NCBI RefSeq assembly: GCF_021155775.2
Contig: NC_060233.1
Coordinates: 24,965,456 to 25,029,455 of the forward strand
Direction: 5' to 3'
From: Neodiprion pinetum
Lineage: Eukaryota > Arthropoda > Insecta > Hymenoptera > Diprionidae
DNA: 64,000 nt
The position numbers were made by a program, and so were the translations under genes. The notes under the pieces are model-generated. The model saw nothing but the letters and a program-made list of their open reading frames with translations, was not told the DNA's origin and did not search any database. Positions 12,622 to 23,382 of the stretch are shown here, one piece after another. Every line of letters starts with the position of its first letter. Positions within the stretch are counted from its first letter, which is position 1.

Positions 12622-13035
12622 TTATATAACCATTATCTTCGCATTCCATTTATCCTGCTCTCCGCATTTATTCTTTGTGATTATGGTATGAAGAAGAGCT
12701 TTCAGGGCTTCCGGAATATCACTCTCGACATTGGCTAAGAATGTTTCCGATGCAGGATATTGTTTTGTTTGGTATACGCGTGATCTGATGTCCTCAGTTA
12801 TTATTTGTGCAGCCGCCTTCATGATTCTTAAACGCTCATTTATGTCATTCTCCACTTGATTTTCATACCAATGTTTTCTTAAAATTTTATGTCCAGTATC
12901 ACGAAAAGAAATGATGGGCTCACTACTTTGTCTTGCTGTGATGATCATATCATCACAATATTTTGTTGCAAGTTTGTTAATTATTGTCTTAATCGTCGGA
13001 AGGTTACCTTTATAGCATACTAGTATTTCTTTCAA
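12622..13035 (-). pseudogene. Captured gene fragment, uncharacterised insect protein
   Basis: This is a 137-codon open frame on the minus strand. It contains ITARQSSEPIISFRDTGHKI and NDINERLRIMKAAAQIITED, followed by YPASETFL and a helix-rich stretch that ends in a stop. The amino-acid composition is that of a folded protein, unlike its AT-rich surroundings. No named domain is recognised. It lies between the inverted arms of the nested cassette and upstream (minus sense) of the Cys-rich fragment, which suggests that one gene was carried in. It could be a broken autonomous element's own second gene instead of a host gene. Confidence 0.5.
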
Positions 13036-13795
13036 CGAAAACTAGCATTCTTCTCGACGTTCTTCAATAAACGAAAAAATATGCTTCATTACAGCAAAGT
13101 TGTCTTTATCTTCAGGTCGGCATACTTATTATCAATAATGAATTACAATAACTTATGGTCATAAAAAATAATAGAACAAATTGTTAACAGTCACCAAAAT
13201 GAGAGAAGAGTGGAATTTGGTAAGCAAGAATCGATATTCACTACATTTGTCAAAAGTCGCACAACTTCGCGCGGCTACTGCTTCGAAACTATAAGTCTCA
13301 TGAAAAAATGATAGGGAACTATTTTGTAGAGAATTTTGTCACCTTTAATTTCATATAGGACCCTTGTGGCCCAACGACCAAGAGAATACGAGATATTACC
13401 GAAAAACCAAAAATGTGTACCTTTGCAGCCTCACAAAGACTGGCGCGGGCCTCGGGGGTATGGTGAAAACCTATATTCTTGCTAATCGCACCCTATTGAA
13501 CCATTTAAAACAATAAAACCTTAGCCAACATTTTTTTCCGGTCTACATTACTTGCCTACGTCGAATTTTATACCACATACGTTATCATGGTTATCATCAC
13601 AACACGAGTTAGCTAGTCAAGAAACTAATGAAAACAATACATCAAAGGTAAACAAACACTACTTCAGAAGTCGTGGATTAGAGTCCACTTGTTATCACAG
13701 ATAGTTATTCGAAGAAGAGTGTTCCACAGAAACAGTCATTCATAACCAGTGTAGCAGTGTCTCCATACTCATTCGATTGAAAAAAATTAAATAAA

Positions 13796-14808
13796 ATGGC
13801 AGATTATCAATTAAGTGAGATAGTGGATATCATCATGATTTACGGCGCCTGTGAAGGAAGTAGTAGAGCAGCAGCACGCAAATATGGCGAAAGGTGGCCA
13901 GATCGACGACACCCTGATTACAAAACAAGATTCGCCTGGTGGAAAGAGCTCGAAATGGCGATTTGAAGCGAAAACGGTCGATGAAATCTCGAGAAGACGA
14001 TCCCTTAACCATAGCCGTATTGGAGATGGTGATAATGAATTCTCACATCAGCCAGCGACAAATAAGTCGCGAATTGAATATTTCTCTAGCCACAATGTAC
14101 CGCATTTTGAAGGCATTTCGTTATCACCCGTACCGAATATCATTGCACCAAGCGCTATCTGATGCCGATAAGGTGATGCGCGTAGATTTTTGCAGGTGGG
14201 CTCAAGCGTAAATAGCCCAGGATCAAAATTTTTTGAACTGAGTGATGTTTATTGACGACGTGGCATTTGAAAATATAGAAGAATTAAATACACACAACTG
14301 TCATTATTATTCGGAAGTGAATCCCCATTGGGTTTGTCACGTTAACAATCACCATCGCTGGAAGGTAATCGTGTGGTGTGAAATCATTGACGGTCAAATC
14401 ATAGGGTCGTATTTCTTTGATGCCAATGTCAAAGGTGTAAATTATCGGCACCTCCTGGAAGTACAATTACCGCGAATGCTGGTCGGAGTTCGTCCAAAGA
14501 TCGTCAATTGAATGTGCGTACAGCAGGACGATGCAGCTCCACACTTTGCCCGAATAGTTACAAATTTCTTAAATGCAAACTATGCCCACGAGATCCCCGG
14601 ATCTGACGTCCCCTGATTTTTTTTCTTATGGGGCTACGTTAAAGGCGTGGTCTATGAACGACAGCCAACAACACAAGAGGCTCTGAAGGAAAGAATAATC
14701 GAAGCTTGTCGAAACATCACTCCTGAAGTGCTTCGACAAGCAACAGAAGCGCTTCAGCAAAGACGACAACTTTCAATCGCTGCGAACGGGGGTACCTTCG
14801 AGATGTAG
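13796..14808 (+). pseudogene. Broken Tc1/mariner-type DDE transposase
   Basis: The start is MADYQLSEIVDIIMIYGACE, with AAARKYGERWPDRRHPDYKT (an N-terminal helix-turn-helix of the DUF4817 type), and it stops at about codon 60. In a shifted frame follows SQRQISRELNISLATMYRIL, a second helix-turn-helix. A further frame gives VNPHWVC...WKVIVWCEII...YFFDANVKG, then a stop, then QQDDAAPHFAR and FFLWGYVKGVVYERQPTTQE with the C-terminus ending at 14808. At least three stops or frame changes break it, so it cannot make an active enzyme. Conserved acidic positions are still recognisable. Confidence 0.85.
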
Positions 14809-15485
14809 CCAAAAACGCCTCGTATCTCGTGATCGTACAGCCAGGCCTTAAGTGTCTTAGTTTTTTTTTATGCGGAATTCAACGTTCTTTAAGATTATGT
14901 AAAAGAAAGATACATGAATCCATTTAAAAAAAAAACGACTTGATCTTCGGCTGACCTCGGCCGTGCCACTTAGGACAAAACTGCTCTGACTATCTTCTTT
15001 CCCCCTCAATATCCTATAAGTTATGTTCAGAGATTGTTTTTGTATCTGTTTCAGTTTCCAGAATATTGACCTGGGGAGATTAAAATGAAACACCCTGTAT
15101 ATACCTATAAACTGCTACCTACTATGGATATATTCCGCTAGGGAGCTGTGGCAGTTCAGTAATAGTATATTTTGAATTTTATAACTAGCGGTTGGTAGTA
15201 TTTACTGGTCATTTACTGCCAAAGTCAGAGAGAAACCTCAATTGGCAGGTAGAAATAAAATCCACATTTCAGAATAAGCTGCCGCTATAATGCTCTTCCC
15301 TACCAGCAATTCTGGCATTTACTTTACCGATAGAATCAGCTCATACCCCCTCAATTGGTCGCCTTTCGTTTACAGCAATTGCCGCTGCGTTCGTGCTTGT
15401 CGCTCAAGGACCCTAGATTATACAGGTCAAGGCACGCGTGGGAAAAAAAATTAGTGAGAATGCGCCAAATGTTTCGTATGACAAT

Positions 15486-15612
15486 GGTTGCTTTCCATTT
15501 AGAGCACAATATGACACGTGTAAACATTTCTGGTCCATTCCTTTGCCCGGATTGGTCGCTTACAATAGAAATTTGTACACTGTGTCACACTGTGCTCTAA
15601 ATGGAAAGCACC
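15486..15612. repeat. Hairpin, about 127 bp
   Basis: gctttccatttagagcacaa at 15490 pairs with its complement ending near 15609, and atgacacgtgta pairs loosely with tacactgtgtca. The loop is about 50 nt. It lies inside the 15405-16373 element. Confidence 0.7.
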
Positions 15613-15899
15613 CGCTGTGGTTCTGATTCCTGACTTGTCACAATGGTTAACCTCAAAATATATACGTGCTTTTATTTATTTCGTGAACGTCAGGGCACTA
15701 AGAGCGTAACTCGTTAATGCTTAACCTCAAAAAATTGAGCAAGATTGGTCAAAACCACGGGCTTATAGACAGGTCTGGGCACTCCGGCTGTAAAACCGTG
15801 CTCGAAAATTAAGCCGATGTTGTGAATTTTCGCCGCTAGCGCTAGTGAGGGAGAGGTCTACTTAGTCCGTGTTCGTAAATTGACTGACAATACTGAAAA

Positions 15900-15965
15900 T
15901 TCGCTAGGACAGAGTCAGAGCTATTCACGAACTTGGAAGCGCAAAAGAGATACAAGATTGGTGAA
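15900..15965. repeat. Dispersed repeat, copy 2
   Basis: About 65 bp matches 960-1025 (ctaggacagagtcagagctattcacgaact...). It lies within the GC-rich element. Confidence 0.5.
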
Positions 15966-16523
15966 ATTTCCGCCAGGTACCGTTCCGACGTCACACCCCC
16001 GTGGTCTCCCTTCTCTTCTTTCGCTTCGTTCTTGCTTGCTCGTACGATTTAAGGTTCCGTGTATGCACGACGCGCGTGACGCGGGCGATGCGGGCTAGAA
16101 ACAGAACGAATGTAAAGGTGCGCAGTATCGGAGTGCGCATGTACCTTACGGTTAGCAGCAACGCCAGTCGGCGGTCATATATGGGCCCACCTCAAACTCG
16201 CATTACAATAGGAGTTCGGTCACCTGTTCTCTAGCCTTCTTGGTCAAAACTGGTTAATGCGGTAATGTAAGTTTCATATTTTTTGGGCGAACGCGCATAG
16301 AACATTTTTGCCCACGTTATAGTGAGAAAAACTGGAACACGCGTGTCTTGACCTTCCTAATCTAGGGACCTTGCAAATTGCCCGCGGCTGTAGCGCTAAA
16401 CAGCGTGCCGTGGTTGAAAGCAGTACTAAACAGCGAACCAGCCGGCTTCTAGGCCCTGGTCACCACCCTGGCTGTAGTAGCACCTCCGCGGTGCACCGGG
16501 TGCACGCGGCAGTGAATAAAAAG

Positions 16524-16851
16524 CACGGTCTTACATACTGGTCTGGCAACGAAGGTAGTGGGGGTGGTTCATTTCACGGCCGGTTATTTATCTCACTTTG
16601 TGGCCGCCAGGCCGGCGTTGTGATCGAGAGATGGATAATCAACGCGTGAGCAATGCAGCGCCAACGTAATAATAATATTATTATAGGCACATTTTCATCC
16701 CTACGATCCCTACCATCCCTACCCCACGTACATCCCTAGATAGCAGTGCCGCGACATGGCTATTTCAAACACTAAAAACCACGTACAGGAAGAGAACCAC
16801 GCCGCTCTGTAGAAAATTGGCTTTGTTGCCAGACCTGTATGTAAGACCGTG
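16524..16851. mobile_element. MITE with CACGGTCTTACATA ends and 8-bp target duplication
   Basis: The terminal inverted repeats are cacggtcttacatactggtc plus tggcaac, matched on the right by gttgccagacctgtatgtaa gaccgtg. The flanks are ataaaaag (16516-16523) and acaaaaag (16852-16859), which agree at 7 of 8 positions, so an 8-bp target duplication is likely (hAT- or P-type). It is 328 bp and non-coding. Confidence 0.8.
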
Positions 16852-17538
16852 ACAAAAAGCGGGGAAAACTTAAATTGCTGTTATTATTTGTTATACCTAT
16901 AACATACTGCAGGCATTTGATGAGTGAATAATATGTTGGAATAAGTTTAAAAAGCAATGTGGGCTGGACAATCTAACCTACTCATTCAGTAGTAGGATCA
17001 CGAACTCAGGTTAGTACTAATTATACGATCGTAAAGTATGCACTACTGCTCTAACCTGAGGTAACCTAACCTATTATAACCTAATCATTACTAAACTCGC
17101 CTTCTAAATTAGCGAGCAGTAACAGGAAACATTTAGAAATATTACTCACAACTGACGATACTCAAATGTTGAGAAAATCGCGTAGAGCAATAACAAAAAT
17201 TGATTAATTTTCGGAACTTGTGTCGCATGTTGTGAACTTGCGACAAAGGAGGCAAGTTTTTTCAAAACATTACCGACTTATGTAGCAATTTCAAGCGCTA
17301 TTTCATTGGTTGCAAATTGGTGCGTACCAGTGATTCTACAGTTATTGATATTGATTTTAAACTGATTGATTGAAAATAATAACGAACAGATTGAACATGA
17401 AATTGTTTAATTTTATTCATTTTACTCACTTATATGTATACGACACTATGTTGCTTTATTTATTGCTTTTACATTACTACCTACATTAGACTGGTTAAAA
17501 CAAAATCGAAAATTTTTTTTTCAATGTCACATGTTTAA

Positions 17539-17678
17539 CCGTTAGAGGGCTAGCATTGTTCCCTTGAAATTCGATATTTTTTAGAGGTTTCATTTATGTA
17601 TATAAATAGTCAATATGTCCGGCAGAGTTTCCGAGTTATATACTGACACCTAAAAGAGCCAGGCTGGCTCTTTGAAGG
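17539..17678. mobile_element. TTAA-flanked MITE in left palindrome arm
   Basis: TTAA precedes CCGTTAGAGGGCTAGC, and GGCTGGCTCTTTGAAGG precedes a second TTAA. The ends are imperfect inverted repeats. TTAA duplication is characteristic of piggyBac-type elements. It is about 140 bp, with an internal agccaggctggct palindrome. Confidence 0.6.
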
Positions 17679-18576
17679 TTAATAGTTATAGGAAGGGGAA
17701 ATAAGATGCCTGTTATGATTTTATCCCTTAATATTAATATTTACTGATTCCTGAATGCAATTTTTCATTTTCCATTTAGTTAACATGAGAAAATAATTTT
17801 AGTTATTTCTAAATTTTGTAGGGCAGTAACAAAGCAAGGTACATAAATGTCTAATGCATATTTTTTGTGGAATTTATTGCTCTACAAAAACGGGCTTGTA
17901 TAATTTTTTGATGACTAAACTCTTTTAAAATTTATTTAAGGTTAAAGTTGAAACTATTCTAAAAATTCACTTTATTCGAGATTAACAGCAAAATTACCAG
18001 ATATACCACAAAATACTGTAGATTTGTTTTGTATAGTATTTCAGTCGATATCAAATCATGATATTCAATTAATTTTCAACTTGAGCAAATATATTTTTTG
18101 CTAGGAAAGGTGCTTTTAAAGTGGAGTTACATATATTACACATTATTACTCGTAATAATTATAAAATAAATTTACTTAAGTTGGAAATCAATCGAATGAC
18201 ATGATTTTACAGCTATTGAAATGTTTTACAAAAGCAAAAAACAAATATTTTGTGATAAGTTTAATATTTTCGCTGTTAATCTCGAAAAAAGTAAAGTTTT
18301 ACATAATTTCAACTTTAACCTTGAACAAATTTTGAAAGAGTTGAGTTATAAAAAAATTGCATCAGCACTTTTTGTAGAGCATTAAATTCCCTACAAAAAT
18401 ATATATATCAGACATTGATGTGCATTGTCTCGGTAGTGAGCTAAAAAATTCAGAAATAACTCAAATTATTTTCTCATGTTAACTAAATAGAAAATCGCGT
18501 TCAGGAACTACTAAATATTAATATTAAGGGCTCAAATTATAACAGGCGTTTTATTTCCTCTTTCTATGACTATTAA

Positions 18577-18975
18577 CCCTTAGCGGCCACACAGGGTAAC
18601 TAGTGAAATTATTAGCCCCTCCAGTAATTTTGCAAAATAAATATACTTTTTGAATGATCGGCGGATACTGTTATTTTTTGATGGTAGTGGTATTGTTGTG
18701 CGGACAATCCTAAAATTTTAGCCTGTAATATTGAAAAATGGCAGAGTTATGAATTTTTTTGCTGATAAAAGCCATTTTTGCTGACTTTTCACATATATGA
18801 CCAGTTTTTAGACAGCCATCTATAAATTGACCGATAAAAATCATTAGAAACGTTGAAGAACTCTTCAACAAACATGAAACAATTGGTTAGAAGTCTTAAA
18901 ACACCCATATATATGTCTTGTACAACCAGGTTTTTTAGCGTGGGGTAATGAGTTATCCCATGTGACCGCTAAAGG
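18577..18975. mobile_element. piggyBac-like MITE in right palindrome arm
   Basis: It is flanked by TTAA on both sides. The ends are CCCTTAGCGGCCACACAGGG and, inverted on the right, CCTTTAGCGGTCACATGGGA. It is about 400 bp, AT-rich and non-coding. It occupies the position in the right arm that mirrors the insert at 17539-17678. Confidence 0.75.
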
Positions 18976-19075
18976 TTAAACATGTCACACTGGAAAAGAA
19001 AAATAGTCGATTTTTTTTAACTAGTCCAATCTACATCTGTGTATACGGCATTATTCTTACATATGTATTACGGTA

Positions 19076-21904
19076 TTCAATTATAGTACAATGCTAATAA
19101 AATTAATGCACTTCTGTCATTGAAAACTGTAAATTCGTTTGAACACATGATCATGTTTTAATTCAGGGTTTCAGAAAATACTTCCCTACCGTTTTCAAGT
19201 TTACTAATGCTACAGGTAATTTTTAAGGTGCTTAGAAACGCTGTCAGACATCTCGCTGATCTTTCCGTAAAACATTCAAACGAAAATTCCCAAATATATG
19301 AATAAAATTAAATTATATACAATTGACTTCTAGTTTTTTGTTAAACTCTCCAAACAGGCTGATTTCCACACACTCCTATGTCCTTTTAACAAATTTTCTT
19401 ACACTTGAATGTTCAATTGTTCATAAAATAGGTAACTGTTAAGTGAATAAAATTCACTTACTTCTGAAAATCATTTCGGCAGATTTGAGCAAGAATTTTG
19501 ATAATTATTTCAAAATATTGTTCGAAAGTTTTCATAATTTTAGTGTGATTGAAAATTCTCTTTCACAGTTATATGCATATGCTTGCAGCTGCATTTCAGA
19601 AAACTTAATTTTTAATGTTTCCTATATAATTTCTAATATTGTAAGAAACCTATCCCAGTTTTTCATAATGCCGTATTGTTAGAAAATACACAGAAACGGC
19701 AGAATTTCGATTTTTCAGCTTTGGGATACAGATGAATTTCTAAGAAATATTATTTTTTTTCTAGAAATGGGTCTTTCTTTTACCTTGAATCTATTTGGTC
19801 AAAAATAGTTAGACTGACGAAAACTGAGAGTTTTCCAGATTTTCAATAAAAAAAAAAAAAGAAGTGTGGAGAAAATCTGATTTCTTTTCAGAGACTTTGC
19901 AGAATTTTTTGAAATTATTCAGACATTAGAATAATTCTAACTTCTCCAAAAATAATGCAAAATTTTCGGCAGAACTATAAGAAAAAACATAATATATTTC
20001 GTAGAAATATGCAAAACAAAAAAAAAAATATGTGAATATTTTTCACCAGGGATTACACCTTTGGGGTATATCAACAGACACCAACAAACCGTTGTATTTG
20101 GTATATAAACTTTCAACTATCAAAATGTCTAATTTAAAACTAATTCATTATCTTTTTCATTGGGTGATTGTTTTCAGCAACAATAAAGAATTGTTTATAT
20201 CATAATAATTGTGTAACCCTTTCTGCATGAAATGTTCAAAGTCAACTGGTCAAAAACGGTCTAACGTTGTTAGTCTTTTAATACTATAAATTCTTTCGTA
20301 ACCGGTGAATAATTTCAAATGAAATTTGGCCAACTCAGTTCTATATCCAAATTACAAAGGAGCACTATGTATAATTTTTACAACCCAGAATAGTCACACA
20401 TTGAAAATCCAGGTACATATACAATGAGTTATTCAGTTTTACACTCATTAGTTGCTGACGATGAGACAATCTTTGATACGAATGAAATATTCAAGTTTAT
20501 TAAGATACTTCATGAAAGAACTTAAATCTTTCCCACGTAATGATGAAGCTGAGCTAGTAGCCAGAGTTAGCAGCGCAACGTGTCAAATTTTTTGGAAATA
20601 GAAAAATGCAGTTCAGTTTTATTCTGGTAATTCTATAAAAGCATTAGGGGTTTACGGTATGTCACAAAATTTGGTCTTTCAGACTTCACTACCTTATGCG
20701 AAAGAACATTAGAACGTTTGGCTGCTAATTCTGGCTGTTAGCTTCAGTCTCGTTTCATAATGTTCCACTGTAGTAATTACATATACGCGCAACTTTAATA
20801 CTGATACATTCTCAGATACGTTCACAACACTGCATAACTTTCCACGGAGAGCCGGTCAACATTGAAAATTGGTCAGTTTTATTTTTATTTTCATCATTCA
20901 TACATGTCAGCGCTTAATAAGAAGCCTAAATGGGGAAGCTTCATGAAAGTTTTTTATTTGATATTTTAGTAGTTGAGAAAAAAAAAACTAGAACACGATT
21001 TTTCTTTTTTCATTTGTAACAAAGTTGTAGCTGATACAGCAAGATAAAAAAGGTACTATGTGACTTCACCCTTGCTAAAGTACATCTACACATATAATAT
21101 ACAGCGAAAACAGCGAAATTCAATTGCATTTAACTTTTGCAAACATTATTGTTAACGGAAATGAAAAAAAATTACAATAATTTATATATACTCTACTTTA
21201 TGCACACATAAAAAGTAGAATTTTTTTACACGAAACTTCCCTATTGACGTTCTTCTCTTTAAATCCCATCACCTGCGAATGTGTCTAGTAGATATTTAGA
21301 TTCTTTGAATATATGTAAGGGAGACCAGGGCAAAGTAGGCAGCTCAGTAAAAAAAAAAAAAAACATCCAAAATTTGTTGATAACGTTATTCAATATAAAG
21401 TCTTTTCCTTATTTCATGAAACAATTCCTTCGTACCTCGACCAGTGCAAAAGATCACCTGGTCCAAAAGGAGTCGTCACATCTGGATAAATGCTATTGAA
21501 CGTTCAGAAAAAGGATGTTCCAGAAGGTTTACTCGAACTTTTGCGTGTATTTCCAAATTTTCAACTCATGTTATTGAATCACAGAAATATAAAAATTACA
21601 AATTAAATGTTAATACGGGAGAACAAATATTAAATTGACATAATGTTAAAATAACACGAATATTGAGTGGGCCTCACTGGAGTACAAAATGGTCGAGATT
21701 ATAAAAAATTTCACGATATATGTAAAAGATTCTTAATTAAAACCAAAAATCAAAAATTTTCGAAGAATTTTTCTTTGCTGAGGTACCCACTTTGCACCGG
21801 TCTCTCGTATATATCAGGATATGAATTACATGTATCTATAAATAAAGTAACATACACATTCATTGTTTACTGAGCATCAAGCGATGTATCAATGTAGAAA
21901 CGGA
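19076..21904. other. AT-rich intergenic DNA, no gene seen
   Basis: Nearly 3 kb contains only short open frames of low complexity, poly-A runs (for example 19848-19860 and 21350-21362) and no recognisable repeat ends. The sequence looks like old, decayed intergenic DNA. Confidence 0.5.
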
Positions 21905-21999
21905 TAGGGATTCGTGGTAGTTGGGATCGTAAGTGTGTCCCAGGATTGACCGACGCGTTTGTCACGAGGTTCAAGTCAGAGCCAGACGTCGACCGTTAA

Positions 22000-22728
22000 G
22001 GTCATGTAGCACCCCTTGCTTTACCGACCGAACAAACTCACTCTTTTTCTTCCTATATCAAATAAATAAATCTGTGGAAGGGTTCAAATTTCGACGGTGC
22101 ATCGCTCTTTTGTAGCGAAATTCAGGAAACTTACTCATATTCCGAAAATCGAAAAAATGTGTATTTTTTTGACACGCGTTACTAATCCCACATTTTCCGC
22201 ATTTCAGAGGCGAAAAAGTGCGTAGCGGCGATATTTTGCGCAATTCCGTGAAGAATAAGGAGTAAAATGAGCCATCGTGAGACTGTTTTCATGTGATATC
22301 GAGGTCGCCAGACGAGAACTAGGAATTACAGTAATTTCGTAAGTAAACGATGCTGTCACGATCAGCTTAGCAATTTTTACCATCGAAATTATTGTAATTC
22401 CTAGTTCTCGTCTAGCGACCTCAATATTGCATGAAAACAGTCTCACGATGGCCTCATTTTACTCTTCATTCTGTCCGGAATTGCGTAAAGTATCTGAACT
22501 ATGCATTTTTTGGCCCCTGAAATGCGGGAAATGTGGGAATAGCAACGCGTAACAAAAAGCCACACATTTATTTGATGATTTTCGAGATATGAGTAACTTT
22601 CCGGAATCCGCTACAAAAAATTGATGCACCATCGAAATTTGAACCTTTTCCGTTCGTTTGTTTATTTATTTATAGTAAGAGAAATGGTGAGTTTGCTCGG
22701 TCGGTACAGACAGGAGTGTTACATGAAC
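22000..22728. mobile_element. TTAA foldback family, copy A
   Basis: TTAA flanks lie at 21996-21999 and 22729-22732. The ends are GGTCATGTAG...taccgaccgaacaaactcac and its inverted copy. Inside, the arms continue (ttcaaatttcgacggtgcatcgctc, gaattacagtaatttcg) so that the whole element folds on itself. Copies B and C lie at 45883-46477 and 50858-51426. It is non-coding and piggyBac-like by target site. Confidence 0.75.
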
Positions 22729-22731
22729 TTA

Positions 22732-22799
22732 AGTTCCCTAGCCGGGCGGTCATTGTCGTAGCATTGTCGCAGCTATAATGACCGCACGGCTAGGAAACT
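22732..22799. repeat. Small hairpin
   Basis: agttccctagccgggcggtc pairs with gaccgcacggctaggaaact over a loop of about 25 nt. Confidence 0.65.
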
Positions 22800-23101
22800 C
22801 AACATCCGTACGACGTGTGGCTTTGGTTCGAACCACGTGACAGCTACGCCAGTCAATCCTAGGACGGGCTTTGATCTAAAGTACCACGAATCTCTACCAA
22901 TTTCCACATTGGCATATCGCTGGTTTTCAGGAAAGAATGAATAAACCTGTATACAATATCTTGTATATGATTAAATTTAACAAGACTTTTTTTTTTATAA
23001 AAAAATTACATATTATTATACACAGAAATAAATACTATCACACTCGTAGGAGTGGTGGAAAATCTGATTCACCCTTGAGATTGCATGCTATAATTTAGTT
23101 T

Positions 23102-23107
23102 TATTTT
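23102..23107 (-). promoter_or_regulatory. Possible polyadenylation signal of the protease gene
   Basis: On the minus strand an AATAAA lies about 140 nt past the stop codon at 23246-23248. A poly-T tract (minus strand) around 23173-23194 lies between them. The signal is short and may be chance in AT-rich DNA. Confidence 0.35.
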
Positions 23108-23245
23108 TTTGAAACGAATTACGAATTAAAAATAGACATATTATTCAATAGGTTTTGTCAACATAATTTAAAACAAAAAAAAAAAAAAAAAAAAACCAAA
23201 GGAAAAAACAAAAATCAATTGTCGATGAGTATCGAATCTTCGCTC

Positions 23246-23382
23246 TTAAGTAGCACAAAGAACTTTTAGTGATGCACAGCAACGTTTTTTCACAGATTGC
23301 AAATGGCACAGCCAAGTCCGCAGCCTGCCGATCAACTCTGCGCAGTCACCTCCCGAGTCTATGCATTCATCGCCGCTTGTTT
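23246..23382 (-). CDS. Terminal protease exon, PLAC-like domain
   Basis: The exon starts after tatttcag and completes the phase-1 codon left by the exon ending at 27387, then runs 45 codons to TAA. The protein ECIDSGGDC...WLCHLQSVKKRCCASLKVLC has the C-x-D...C...C...CC...C spacing of the PLAC domain that closes many ADAMTS and related proteins. Reaching the stop exactly in frame supports the splice. Further small exons in the 4 kb intron before it cannot be excluded. Confidence 0.75.

Larger units (their letters stand above)
11690..13550. repeat. Nested inverted-repeat cassette inside the mariner-type element
   Basis: The left arm (about 11690-12010) and right arm (about 13195-13550) are reverse complements. 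Matching landmarks include gaatttggtaagcaagaatcg, ggacccttgtggcccaacga and ggtgcgattagcaagaat. Between the arms lie the two minus-strand gene fragments at 12300-12545 and 12622-13035 and a short TTA microsatellite at about 12606-12625. The cassette probably entered the outer element after that element formed. Confidence 0.75.
11225..15097. mobile_element. Tc1/mariner-superfamily transposon with long terminal inverted repeats
   Basis: The ends are CAGGGTGTTTCATTTTAATC and its complement, each next to TA (11223-11224 and 15098-15099), which is the target duplication of the IS630/Tc1/mariner group. The inverted arms extend about 370 bp (11225-11600 against 14722-15097) and reach into the transposase 3' end, so a reversed copy of that end sits near 11480-11530. 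A broken transposase lies at 13796-14808. A second inverted-repeat cassette (11690-13550) is nested inside, so the element is composite. Confidence 0.85.
15405..16373. mobile_element. GC-rich inverted-repeat element
   Basis: The left end (caaggaccctagattatacaggtcaaggcacgcgtg over 15405-15442) matches the inverted right end (16331-16373) with small indels. The interior is more GC- and CpG-rich than the surroundings and contains a perfect-looking hairpin and a copy of the dispersed repeat seen at 960. No intact gene is visible. A DNA transposon remnant is likely. Confidence 0.65.
17430..19075. repeat. 1.6 kb near-complete palindrome (foldback)
   Basis: The left arm (about 17430-18130) and right arm (about 18140-19075) are reverse complements almost to the centre. 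Examples are cacatgtttaa against ttaaacatgt, gttaacatgagaaaataa against its complement at 18470, and gattaacagc against gctgttaatctcg. The arms differ mainly by unequal TTAA-flanked inserts (17539-17678 on the left, 18577-18975 on the right). There is no coding content. It is either a large foldback transposon or an inverted duplication. Confidence 0.8.
21905..22895. repeat. Large foldback carrying a TTAA element at its centre
   Basis: The left arm (about 21905-21995: gattcgtggtagt...caggattgaccgacgcg...cgtcg) is inverted at about 22803-22895 (cgacgtgtgg...agtcaatcctagg...taccacgaatc). The arms have many mismatches, so the structure is old. Between the arms lie the TTAA-flanked element at 22000-22728 and a hairpin at 22732-22799. 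Confidence 0.65.
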
